From NCBI GenBank assembly GCA_000467715.1, contig AJFK01000322.1:1-42115 (forward strand): a stretch of 42,115 bases of DNA, in the 5' to 3' direction. This DNA comes from Hysterium pulicare CBS 123377. Lineage: Eukaryota; Ascomycota; Dothideomycetes; Hysteriales; Hysteriaceae. The notes beneath the pieces are model-generated. The model saw only the letters and a list, made by a program, of their open reading frames with translations, did no database searches and had not been told where the DNA came from. A program made the translations under genes and the position numbers. Below are positions 10,851-19,917 of the stretch, one piece after another (position 1 is the first letter of the stretch; each line of letters starts with the position of its first letter).

Positions 10851-12768
10851 GATGATAGAAGCGGAATGAGGGTGACTGCTGGGGTATCGTGTTGAGGTTG
10901 GGTATTAGGCTGTGGGGGTATCACTAATGCAGACAGGAAAACAAATTGAGTGATGTGTGTATGGTGGATGGAAGAAGAGGTGCAAGGCGAGGGCGGGCGT
11001 GGAAGCTTTATTAGGGGATTGAAAATGGGCAAGTTTCTCTGCGACCGGTGTCACCATGGCATGACACGACCCCTCGCGTACCAGAAAGCCAGTGAAGGAG
11101 ACAAGCGCCACAGCTGCTGGTGAAGCAGGCGCGCAAACGTCATAGCGGTTCAGCGAAAACGACACGACAAGTGCATGCCAAGCCCACGAAGCTCTCTGCC
11201 AGGCCGGGCCAATGCGAGGGCGCTGACGGATGGCTCGATGCCACGGCCTGTCCAAGTTCGCCATCGCCTGGCAGTTTTTCCTCCTGTTGGGGCGTGCTAT
11301 GCTCTCTAGACACTCTAGAGTGGCCGGATATGGGCTGCTACGGCTGGATTTGGAGGTCCCTTGTGCTGGATGACGCGGTGCAAAGCGATGTTCTTGCCTC
11401 GCCGTCCACCGATCAGCATCCAGGATTGCCAATACCACCCGCATGCCATCCCAGACGTCATAGCCACGGTTTTTAGCCGCACCCCAATTTCCCCATCAAA
11501 CATGCCAAAGTGCCTGCCACCATGGTTTTGCGCCAGCCCAGCGTCCATCGCTGCAGTCTACTCTCATTTAACGAAGCAAGCAAAAACAGGTCCTGAAATT
11601 CGATTGCGTGCGTCTCACGTTTCATAGCGGGGGTTGTGCACCAGTCCGTTATTGTCGATGCGAATCCAGTCTTTGGCAGGAACTTGATTTTTGCGGGCAA
11701 GCCACATTTCAAGGAATTCGGTTTCCAGGCAAAAACATGCGCACGGGCGTGCGAAGGGGCGCCGCTGCCGTGATGTGGCGCACTCATTCATCGACATCAT
11801 GGATCGAGCAGAGCAAAGGTCATTATGATGAAAACCATCACCAACGAATCTCCGCAATGACTCGATCATGCGACCAAAACCTTGATGGTGGAGAGTGCGA
11901 ACGCAATGATTTCTTACATTCTCTTGCACCAAAATGGAAAAGGTGCTCGTGAATGTGTACGCATTCGGAAACGAAAGGACGGGCGATATACCCCGACTTA
12001 TGAACGGGAGGCACAATCGCGATCGGTGAGAACAGATGCTGGCACAAATGCTTTCCTTGGAAAGGAGGAAGAGCTAGGATAGGCGAAATACCCTTCTCTC
12101 CAGCGCTGTGGCTCCGAATTTCACATGAGATTGATTATGCGGTACGCACAACAACGGCTCCCCCGGAGGCTAGACCGCATATTTTTGTGAAAATCGCCTC
12201 CCATGCCGTTAATCTGTGGCTGCACTGTGGCTAGAGCGGCCTGTTTCTCCGGAGGAATAAGGCCGCTCTGTTTGTGTTTGGCATATGCACGGTGATGCAG
12301 GTTGCAGTCCGACAAAGCTTTCCCGTCCTCGTGCTACCTATCATCGTGCCCGTCGACCGAATACTCGAGCATGTTGAAGCTATCAAATACGAAAGTGATA
12401 ATTGCTGCAGCCACAAGAAGACGCCCTCCAAGGTCAGGAAGGTCGAATTTGAGTTCCCGCAGCCCGCTAGCCACGCTGTCAACGGCGTGACTGCTTGTCA
12501 GGTTGCATATGGTCATAGCCGTTTCGAGAAAGTTTATTCCTACCTACTGCCTAGATGTACAGATGCTGGTATTGAGTTGTTCTGTATTAGGATATTCTTA
12601 CCTAGGTAGGTACTTAATAATACAAGAGCAAAAGAAGCGAATAAGCATCTATGATACCTTTCAGACCGCCATAAAATCGTCTATCATGTAACCGCATATA
12701 ACCATCACACATGCGCACCTAATTCTTTATATGTATCCAAAACCACTCACCTCTATCCAAAAGCTTAT
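10851..12768. other. Gene-free gap of 1.9 kb between HAM1-like and FEX genes
   Basis: No protein-coding gene could be supported. The longest open frame (minus strand, about 10905-11444, 179 codons) has no recognisable domain and biased, shadow-like composition. The proximal part should hold the HAM1-like promoter. A perfect inverted repeat lies at 12233-12269, and a TACCTAGGTAGGTA-type sequence at about 12600-12613. Confidence 0.5.
12233..12269. repeat. Perfect 9-bp inverted repeat with nested palindrome
   Basis: AGAGCGGCC (12233-12241) and its exact complement GGCCGCTCT (12261-12269) flank a 19-base loop whose centre is the palindrome CTCCGGAG. It could form a cruciform or hairpin or be a paired binding site. 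No flanking gene feature explains it. Confidence 0.7.
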
Positions 12769-14571
12769 TCAAGTCACACAAGCCGCTGCGGTCCATCCCG
12801 CGGTCCACCTCACACTCCCCATAACAACGACCAGAATCCCTAACCCGACCCCCACACTCGCAGCCCCATACGTATACGCATGCCATCTCCTCAACCCATT
12901 CAATTCAGCAATCCACGTACTAACCGTGGTCAAACATCCACAGAATCCATCCATAATCCCCTGTAAAATCTGACATCCGACTATGCTCCCTCCCGCAATC
13001 CCCGTATTATCCAGCCTCACATGCTGCAAATCGAACGCCATCCCCAGTACCGCAGTGCCGAAGATGTTGACGCAGAAAGTGCCGAGAGGGAAGGAAGAGA
13101 TGAGGCCATTTAGTTTCAAGCTGAGGTAGAAGCGGAGGAGACAGCCTACTGGCGCGAAGACAAGGGCAAAAATGGCTTGACCGCGCCAGGTTTCTCCGGC
13201 CCAGGAGTCTTTACTTTGGGGGCCTGAAGGGCGATCCGGAGGCCAGATGGCCATGAAGATAGCACCAAGCCAGGTGGTCCAGGCTACGATGACGACGGAG
13301 CGGTCGAAGATTTTGCGTACGAGCCGGAAGGGTAGAGAGGGAGTGAGTGGCTCTAGCAGGAGTGCAATGTGAGCGCCGAGTTTGAGCGCAGAAAGACACA
13401 GCCCGAGTGTGAGAAGAATGACTGCTACGAGGGCCATAAAGCTGTATCCGCCATTACGATGGACTGTCGAAGTCGTACTGATGGGGCCTCCAGACGAATT
13501 ATATGGATGATTTACCGGCGCGGGAAGATCATTAGAGAGTGCGAAGAAGATATCACGCATGAAAGAGGAGAAGGATGTGAAAGAACCGCAGAAACCTGTG
13601 GCAAGGCCGATGTATAGCGGTATTGTTTTCTTGACTTTGGCGTGTGCGGCCCTGGCAGCTTGCAACTGGTCGGGGGGCTGGTTCACGTCAAAAAGATTTG
13701 GAGTTGATACGCCATGGCCATATCCGTCCCGAAAAAGGCGTCTATCTTCGGACAGAAATCCCATGAAGAGCGTCCCAGCAAAGTTAGCCCAGAGGACAGG
13801 TGTTAACACGGGTGCGCCAGGATAGAAAGTTAACCACTGAAGACCAAGACGAGCTAGAGTCCCAAGCAGAGAAAAGAGAATCAGGTGTGATACAGTGTAA
13901 AGTTCTGTTGCAAACCGTGATGCCCTTTGCTTCACAGGCGATCCCTTCTGCATCCCATTTTCATCCGACGAGGACCCAAGTTGGTATTCTTCTTGGGGGT
14001 ATCCATTCTCGTCTCGATCGGTTGACAAAGCAGTAACATCAGGACCAGGCTCCGTTCTTCGACCTTTCGAGCCTTGTAGCTGACTAGTGCGTCTCGTACC
14101 TCGAGATCTTGACCTTTCGTCCTCTAAAGAACGATGGCGGTAGATTTCCCCTTCGCGCGGGTTCTCAACTGGCGATGGTGCTGCGAACTCGTTTAAATTA
14201 TCATATTGATTGGGGATGGTATATTCGTCTGCAGCCACAAGCGGACTACTCCTCTTGGCCCTTGACTGAGCGGTTGTTGGTGGTGTTCCGAAGCGGCCTA
14301 TACTTGATCCACCACTCCGCCCACTTCCTCGTCGTCCATCTTCCTCCCAACTCCTATGCCGATACCAGGTTGTCTCGGAAGGGTTCTCTACCGGAGCAGG
14401 CGCTGCTGTCTCATTGAGATTCTCGTAGTTGGCCGGAAGATTGTAGTCACTGCTCAATGGGTTTCCACTTGGCGGTCGGGATCGCGACGACTGATCAGAT
14501 CGTAGGGAAGAGCGCTGCTGGCCATAATGCGCGTCGCGCTGAGTGTAGTACTCGTCGTCACTATCGGCCAT
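12769..14571 (-). CDS. FEX1: Fluoride exporter FEX (two-domain CrcB/Fluc channel)
   Basis: Plasma-membrane fluoride channel protecting the cell from environmental fluoride; eukaryotic FEX proteins are a fusion of two Fluc halves. A single exon encodes 600 residues. Residues 1-220 are a long charged, Ser/Arg-rich cytosolic tail. Half 1 starts at about 228 (LILFSLLGTLARLGLQWLTF) with the Fluc Asn motif WANFAGTLFMGF and the pore motif GFCGSFTSFSSF (about 326-337). Half 2 has APVGCLLRFYLSLKLNG, VNIFGTAVLGMA and GFCGCLTTVSTW. The central linking helix (MALVAVILLTLGLCLSALKL) is present, so both pores look intact. The tail contains a duplicated motif at about residues 42-79 and 116-153. Yeast FEX proteins are about 375 residues; the extra length is the tail. 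ATG at 14571; divergent from UPRT. Confidence 0.95.
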   Translation of the reverse strand: MADSDDEYYTQRDAHYGQQRSSLRSDQSSRSRPPSGNPLSSDYNLPANYENLNETAAPAPVENPSETTWYRHRSWEEDGRRGSGRSGGSSIGRFGTPPTTAQSRAKRSSPLVAADEYTIPNQYDNLNEFAAPSPVENPREGEIYRHRSLEDERSRSRGTRRTSQLQGSKGRRTEPGPDVTALSTDRDENGYPQEEYQLGSSSDENGMQKGSPVKQRASRFATELYTVSHLILFSLLGTLARLGLQWLTFYPGAPVLTPVLWANFAGTLFMGFLSEDRRLFRDGYGHGVSTPNLFDVNQPPDQLQAARAAHAKVKKTIPLYIGLATGFCGSFTSFSSFMRDIFFALSNDLPAPVNHPYNSSGGPISTTSTVHRNGGYSFMALVAVILLTLGLCLSALKLGAHIALLLEPLTPSLPFRLVRKIFDRSVVIVAWTTWLGAIFMAIWPPDRPSGPQSKDSWAGETWRGQAIFALVFAPVGCLLRFYLSLKLNGLISSFPLGTFCVNIFGTAVLGMAFDLQHVRLDNTGIAGGSIVGCQILQGIMDGFCGCLTTVSTWIAELNGLRRWHAYTYGAASVGVGLGILVVVMGSVRWTAGWTAAACVT

Positions 14572-14953
14572 GACGTACCCTCATGCCCGCGGATGTGAAG
14601 AGACGATTGCGCCAAACAAGCGAATTCTGCTTGTTGGATGTTAGCGACGGTTTCTATGTCTCCGAAGCAAAGAAATGGGGAGAAGGGTACCTGCAGGACT
14701 GATGCAGCAATCTGTATTGCGATATGAAAACTTGCTCGGCCCTGGGATTGCGCAACGTGAACGAGCCGGGAATCCGTCATGAAGCGATCAGCGCAGGGAT
14801 GAACCTGGCAAGCCACGCATCCACCTTTGATACTGCTAGCCCGCTCATGATTGACGGCAACACCAAACCTTGGAACAATTTCAACGAAGCATACAGATAC
14901 ATTTATAGAAACCTCTTAGACTTCTTTTCCCCCTTCGTTCTCAGTAGCCCATA
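14572..14953. promoter_or_regulatory. Shared 382-bp region between divergent FEX and UPRT starts
   Basis: The two genes start back to back, so this stretch must hold both core promoters and leaders. Near the UPRT side there is a TATA-like atacatttatagaaac (about 14892-14907) followed by a pyrimidine-rich leader. No specific operator was recognised. Confidence 0.5.
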
Positions 14954-15751
14954 ATGTCAGACCTACCTCCAAATGTGCACGTCTCTACGCATCCATGTCT
15001 CCAGGCCAAGCTCTCACTGCTCCGCTCTGCTACGACCCACTCACGAGAGGTACAAGCGTTAGTACATGAGATCGCACTGATGGTAGGCTATGAAGCTCTA
15101 GCCAAAGGCTTAGAAAGTAAACAGGGCGGAACAGTAATCATCCCTCTTCTTCCTCCTCCTTTCTCTGCCGTGTCTATTCGTAATACTCTTCAACCCACTC
15201 CACTCACCGCTTCAAGCGTCCGACCTAACACCTTCCAGGACAAATCACCTTTGGGCTACAGCTATACAACTCAATCAGTATCTCCTTCCTCCCTATGTGT
15301 CGTTCCCATCCTCCGATCCGGTCTAAGCATGGTCCCCGCCATCTCCTCCTTGCTGCCTTTCCCAGTACCTGTTCACCACCTTGGCCTCTACCGTGAGACG
15401 ACAACGCTACAACCTGTCGAATACTACAACAACCTACCATATCACCGTCCAACATCCACAAATCCATCAGCCGAAGGTCCCGCAGAAGTAGCAATAATCG
15501 TTGATCCCATAATCGCGACGGGTGCGACGGCTTGTGCGGCAATTTCCACGTTACAGGAATGGGGAGTCAAGAGGATCATTGTTTGCGGTATTCTAGCAAG
15601 TGAGGTTGGGCTGAGGAAAGCCGCGGAAGAGTGGAGTGAGGGCGTAGAGATCTGGGTTGGAGGCTGTGATAAAGAGGTGGATGGGAAGGGGATGATCAAG
15701 CCTGGCATGGGAGATGTCGGAGATAGGCTCTACTTGACCATTGGAAAATGA
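14954..15751 (+). CDS. Uracil phosphoribosyltransferase (UPRT)
   Basis: Cytosolic pyrimidine-salvage enzyme: uracil plus PRPP gives UMP and pyrophosphate; it also activates 5-fluorouracil. A single exon encodes 265 residues. The N-terminus has the family signature (NVHVSTHPCLQAKLSLLRSA, then TREV-like segment and EIALMVGYEA). PILRSGLSMV is at about 118-127, LGLYRETTTLQPVEYYNNLP at about 143-161, the PRPP-binding loop VDPIIATGATACAAI at about 183-197, and the uracil-binding GDVGDRLYLT at the C-terminus. It is longer than yeast Fur1 (about 216 residues) because of inserts after residues 55-110 and near 163-176, which are low-complexity. The ATG at 14954 is 383 bp from the FEX start on the opposite strand. 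Confidence 0.93.
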   Translation: MSDLPPNVHVSTHPCLQAKLSLLRSATTHSREVQALVHEIALMVGYEALAKGLESKQGGTVIIPLLPPPFSAVSIRNTLQPTPLTASSVRPNTFQDKSPLGYSYTTQSVSPSSLCVVPILRSGLSMVPAISSLLPFPVPVHHLGLYRETTTLQPVEYYNNLPYHRPTSTNPSAEGPAEVAIIVDPIIATGATACAAISTLQEWGVKRIIVCGILASEVGLRKAAEEWSEGVEIWVGGCDKEVDGKGMIKPGMGDVGDRLYLTIGK

Positions 15752-16396
15752 GCGGTGCAGCTGGGAAGGAGCGATTATCGCGGTGTGCTAGTGCAGTAAT
15801 GGAATGATGCGGATTGGAGTTGGACAAGGTCAGTCCCTTAGAGCCTGACGCGGTTAGATACCTGAAATGATCTCTGAACTATCTCAATGTCTGCCCTGAC
15901 TACATTCAATAACGTCAACTAGGAGGTATTTCGTACTAAAATGACTGATCAACGTCCTTCGCCTTTATGTGACCTTAAATCGACTCTATTACAAGATAAT
16001 GCTTAATGCATTGGAGCAAAGAGAACCTGCGTGTATCCTCTTTGCCACTTTTCCAAAGCACGGTATCTGAAACATGTTTCCTATGAGCCCTACTGAGATG
16101 TTTGTAGTCATGTGAATGAATCGTCAAAGCAAACGTGCTGTAAGATTTGGGCTCGTTCTCAATTCTCTCGATTGTTTCATTGTATATTCAACTTGGGTCG
16201 CATCTCAAATGTCTAAGACATTCGAGCAGTTGGTGAATGGACAAGAGGGTATGTCTCAGTCCGCAACAACTACCAGGTATATCAATCTAGAGGGAGAGTA
16301 GGTCCAGTACGAAAACAGCCTTGCATTGCCATTGCGGGAAGTCGATCTTTTCCTATTAACGTTATTACAACTCGAGGTCTTGAACATACAACCAAA
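15752..16396. other. Intergenic, 3' of UPRT
   Basis: About 645 bp with no gene seen. It separates the conserved left block from the decaying accessory region. Confidence 0.5.
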
Positions 16397-17451
16397 ATGG
16401 CTGTTCCAGCAGCTCAGCAGCAAGCGCTCTTCGACATTCGGCAAGCCACTGGTGGGAAAGGGGATGGGATGTTCGCCAGCGTTTCCATTCGACCCGGACA
16501 AACGATTATTGAAGAGGACACTCTGATACTACTGAGACCCAATTATCGATGGGACCAGTGGAACGATCAAACCATTACAGGCTTCTGTCAACTTGAACGA
16601 AGGAAGACAGGCAGCAAAGCTGGGAGTCAAATTACTGTAGAGCTCAACGCGAACCCTTGGAAGAGGTTAGGCTTCAGAACTCTCACATTCGGCCCTAAAG
16701 AAATGGTAAAAATGTCCCGTTGCAAGATGTTGGCCGATTCGAGCAGAACGCATGGTCTAGAGAGGATACCTCAGTCACTCCGTATCGTGTTTTGCTCTTC
16801 GTCTTCCACAGAATCTGTAAGATCAATCATTCTTGCAGACCAAATGCCGTATTCGAATACAGGGAGAACGTACAAAAGGGTGTGGTCCACGCTATCAGAG
16901 ATATTCAGCCAGGGGAAGAAATCGAGATAGATTATCAACCGAAGGAATGGCTTAAGAATATCAATCTTCGAAGGCAGGATTTGCAGCGAAATTATGGATT
17001 TGAATGCCATTGCATAGACTGTAACAATCCAGCAAGTGACAGAGCCCGCGACTGGTTCCGCAGAGTCGCTAGTAATCTCAATCTCTGTGGTCAGAGCTGG
17101 GATCCTGCTCGGAATCCGAACGAGCTCACTGCAGCTCAGAATATGGCTACTTGGGATAGAATTGGAGAGGCAGAGCAGTATGCTTCGAGGTTGGATGAGC
17201 TGGGGTTTCGAGATGATCGGTTGGCAGAGGCGTAAGTGAACCTAAAGTTCCATATTCTTCTTCTGTTCTAATTGCTTATATAGACACCAAAAGCTTGCCT
17301 TCTTCGCCTAAGTGCTCAACCATCTCCTCAGAAGGAACATGCACGTTGGCATGCCTCCATGGCGACTGCGATCAATGTACTGGCTTACGGAGAAGAGACA
17401 GATCGAAATACAAAGGTGTTGCAGCTTTTCAGTCAGCTTGATTGGTATTGA
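16397..17451 (+). pseudogene. SET-domain protein gene, copy A, frameshifted
   Basis: SET proteins of this type are probable lysine methyltransferases. From ATG 16397 the frame reads a SET start (GKGDGMFASVSIRPGQTIIE) through GPKE near 16700. The homologous sequence then continues one frame over (NGKNVPLQDVGRFEQNAWSR, KINHSCRPNAVFEYRE, IRDIQPGEEIEIDY, and the cysteine post-SET segment GFECHCIDC). One base appears lost next to AAAGAAATGG. A GTAAGT intron follows DDRLAEA (about 17233-17283). After it, AHQKLAFFA runs into TAA; the homologous tail (LAYGEETDRNTKVLQLFSQL) lies in another frame and ends at 17451. Two frameshifts relative to the intact paralogue (22071-23106) argue for a pseudogene; assembly errors are the alternative. 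The catalytic-core NHSCRPN motif is canonical. Confidence 0.8.
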
Positions 17452-18342
17452 GGGATACTGGGATGATCAATTGAGCGAGGGGAAGCGGACTAGGGCTAAG
17501 TCGGTGGGGCTAATTTCAAGAGGTAGCATTGGTAAACAGTGTTTGTGTTCAATTTGTCTCTAACTATCGTTTCATGGTAGTTTCGTGCTAGTATTGGCAG
17601 TGTTGATAGTGGCAAGACTACGGTTTTTCCCGTTGCGGAGGGGGCTGATTGTGAAGTCGGGCACTGCGGTATCAGTTTCCTCCTATCTCAAAGCTGGACT
17701 CATTTTAGATTTACGTTGCGTTTTGACTCGCGTATGCAAACTTACCTCTACCTTTAACATCATCTCAAGAACTTCGTGTTGTCAAAATTTCATGTTAAAA
17801 AGGTGAACCCCACACCCTTCCACCCAAGCTCCCCTCCACGTGCGGAAAAGGTGAATACCCTACAACCCGTAAGGCTGAAATGCACTCGGAAAATGATTGG
17901 AGCGCCATTTAAAGGTCTTGGCGGGGCCTCAACACTTTTCAAAGAAGTTACTGGATTAGGAAGGTGGGAGGATTGAAGGTGGAAGGTGAATAAGGGTCAC
18001 AGGCCGGGAGATCTGTAAGTAACTTGCTGGAAACATTGTGGGGTACGGAAAGGGTGAAGAGAGGTGACTGGGATTTACACAGTGATGAAATACATTTTTG
18101 TGGAATAGGTTGGAGAATGGTGGGTTTCAATCATTAGTCAACTTTTGGAAGGAGGATTTTCACTACTAGGTTACGGAAATAAGAGTAGAGAGACAGATGC
18201 TAAGTAGATTCAGGACTCGAGAATTTGAGTAGATAACGACGCTATGAGGTTCGTTTGAGATCTTTGCGAGTCAGCGTTTTGTAGTGGAGGCGAAGTAGTT
18301 CGTCCGCAAATTCCCGGTCATCGAACTCCTCGCTTCTCCCTT
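17452..18342. other. Intergenic between SET copy A and SDR
   Basis: About 890 bp where no gene could be supported; short open frames on both strands look random. Includes the 3' end of the SDR gene. Confidence 0.5.
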
Positions 18343-19187
18343 CTAATGCTTCCAGCTCTTCAACAAGACCGCCAATCTATCAAAAGCCTCCTTTCGCAGA
18401 TGAACAATCTCATTGAGTTGCTCGGCCGCCGATGCTGCCACGGTACCGATATAAATATCGTCCTTTCCGGATGCAATTTCTTTATAGGCTTGATCAGTAA
18501 ATTCGGTGACTGGAATGCCGAAATTTCGACCGGCTTCGCCCATTTCTTTGTCGTAGAATTCAGCTAGTAGAAGTTAGCAATGCTGTAAATTAAATCGTTA
18601 GGAAAGTGTCACATACTCGCGACAGGCGGTGGCGACAAATGAACTACCTTTACGTTCGTATCCTTCAGTTGCTCCCGAATACACATTATAAATGTATCTA
18701 GCGCCGCCTTTGACGACGAGTATCCGGCCGTTGAAAAAGCGGGGACGACGCTGAGATGGGTGCCGGTGTGGATGATGCTTATGTTTGAGGTTTTGGAAAG
18801 GAGATGCAGGAGGAACGCGTGTGTGAGTGCCACGAAGGAGGTAAAATTGGTGTTGATCTCTGAGAGAAAGCGAGCGAGATTAACTTGCTCTGGCTTGAAG
18901 AAGTCGTAGCTTGCATAGATACCGGCGTTCAGGAAGACGCAGTCGATGTCAGGGGAGGTGGACAGGACGCTAGACGCAAACTTTAGGAATCTGGTTCATG
19001 TTTTGCATGTCGAATTGGACGCCTTGGCCTTTGCTTCCTCATGTGTCTTTACGAATATATCAAGGCGGTCTTGACGGTGGCCTACTGCTGTTACATTTAC
19101 ACCTTCGCTGATTAGGCGCTCGGCCATTGCGCGTCCAATGCCGGATGTGGCACCGATAATAAGTACATGTTTGTATGGGAAGGACAT
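18343..19187 (-). pseudogene. Short-chain dehydrogenase/reductase (SDR) gene with a compensated frameshift
   Basis: Classical SDR, an NAD(P)-dependent oxidoreductase of unknown substrate. Exon 1 is 19187-18617; the intron is 18616-18564 (GTATGT donor); exon 2 is 18563-18343. The cofactor motif is HVLIIGATSGIGRAMAE near residue 7; VFLNAGIYASYDFF, INTNFTSFVALTHAFL and the catalytic AGYSSSKAALD (Tyr-x3-Lys) follow. After the intron the protein ends VRK-like ...RLAVLLKSWKH. Between about 19030 and 18983 the main frame gives a nonsense segment with TGA at 18998-18996. One frame over, the same DNA reads a family-like VQFDMQNMNQIP, after which the original frame resumes. One base lost and one gained about 45 bases apart would explain it. 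The product is either dead or, if these are sequencing errors, an intact enzyme of about 263 residues. Confidence 0.82.
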
Positions 19188-19278
19188 GGTTGGAAACTTT
19201 GATGTTGAGGACTTTCTTTAGGAGTAATTGAAGGAAGTGAAGATGTGGTAAGAAGTAAGTTGAACATCCGGGGGCCGA

Positions 19279-19361
19279 GGACCTTTTTTATCTGAGGGGC
19301 TTACATCTCATTAACATGCAAATATTGTAAGCCCGTGCAGGTTCTAATCCTACGTGGTCCG
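19279..19361 (+). tRNA. tRNA-like element, probably degenerate
   Basis: An 83-base stretch starts GGACCTT and ends GTGGTCC plus a G. Five of the seven terminal pairs are Watson-Crick, one is a wobble, one mismatched. A T-arm/B-box-like GGTTCTAATCC sits at 19340-19350 at the right distance from the 3' end, and TATCTGAGGGG at about 19289-19299 resembles an A-box. The centre is abnormal: a perfect 9-bp pairing GGGCTTACA (19297-19305) with TGTAAGCCC (19326-19334) replaces a normal D/anticodon layout. Not a confident tRNA gene; could be a decayed copy or coincidence. Confidence 0.25.
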
Positions 19362-19917
19362 TCTCGGGCACCGCGATTTGTGAGTAACGCATAATATGCA
19401 TCTTGTTCGGAGATAGGAGTTTCGGACTTAAAAGAGTTGAGAAGGTAGTTGTCAGTATTAGTTTCCCACGGCATCGGATCAAGGGATTCTCTAGAATAAT
19501 CCTTCTAGAAGTTGTAGTCATACAACGGCATTGGGCAGAATGACTAAATTGTCCTGTACACCAAAGAGCATGCCGGAAGAGGTTAGAGACGTATAAGCTG
19601 ACTGGAAAGAGCCCGAACTGCTGGCTCCAATATGTGGATGTCGATATGCAGAGTTTGGGCTCAGTATCACACAGAGGTGTGGTTGGGCTTATCAGCCATG
19701 TTAGTGACGAAATGTATGCTTGAAGTAGTTTAGCGCCTCTAATCATACTTCGTTGAGATTAGCGCAAGTTGCATCAGTCAACCTCACCCCTCCCAGGACC
19801 TCCATCTCACCATGTTTCACGAATGGAAAGCGGCAAGCAAGCATAATCTTATTCAATTCCATGTAATAGCTTGTTTAATGCCCCCGAAGAGCCGCGTTAG
19901 CTTTCGTCCTTTCAGTC
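19362..19917. other. Intergenic upstream of the Zn2Cys6 remnant
   Basis: No gene recognised. A minus-strand open frame at 19288-19746 has no identifiable content. Confidence 0.45.

Noticed and set aside
10905-11444. Minus-strand open frame of 179 codons in the HAM1-FEX gap
   Set aside because: No recognisable domain, no promoter or splice support, and composition typical of a chance frame in GC-richer DNA.
19288-19746. Minus-strand 152-codon frame
   Set aside because: No identifiable content and it overlaps the tRNA-like element; no splice or start support.
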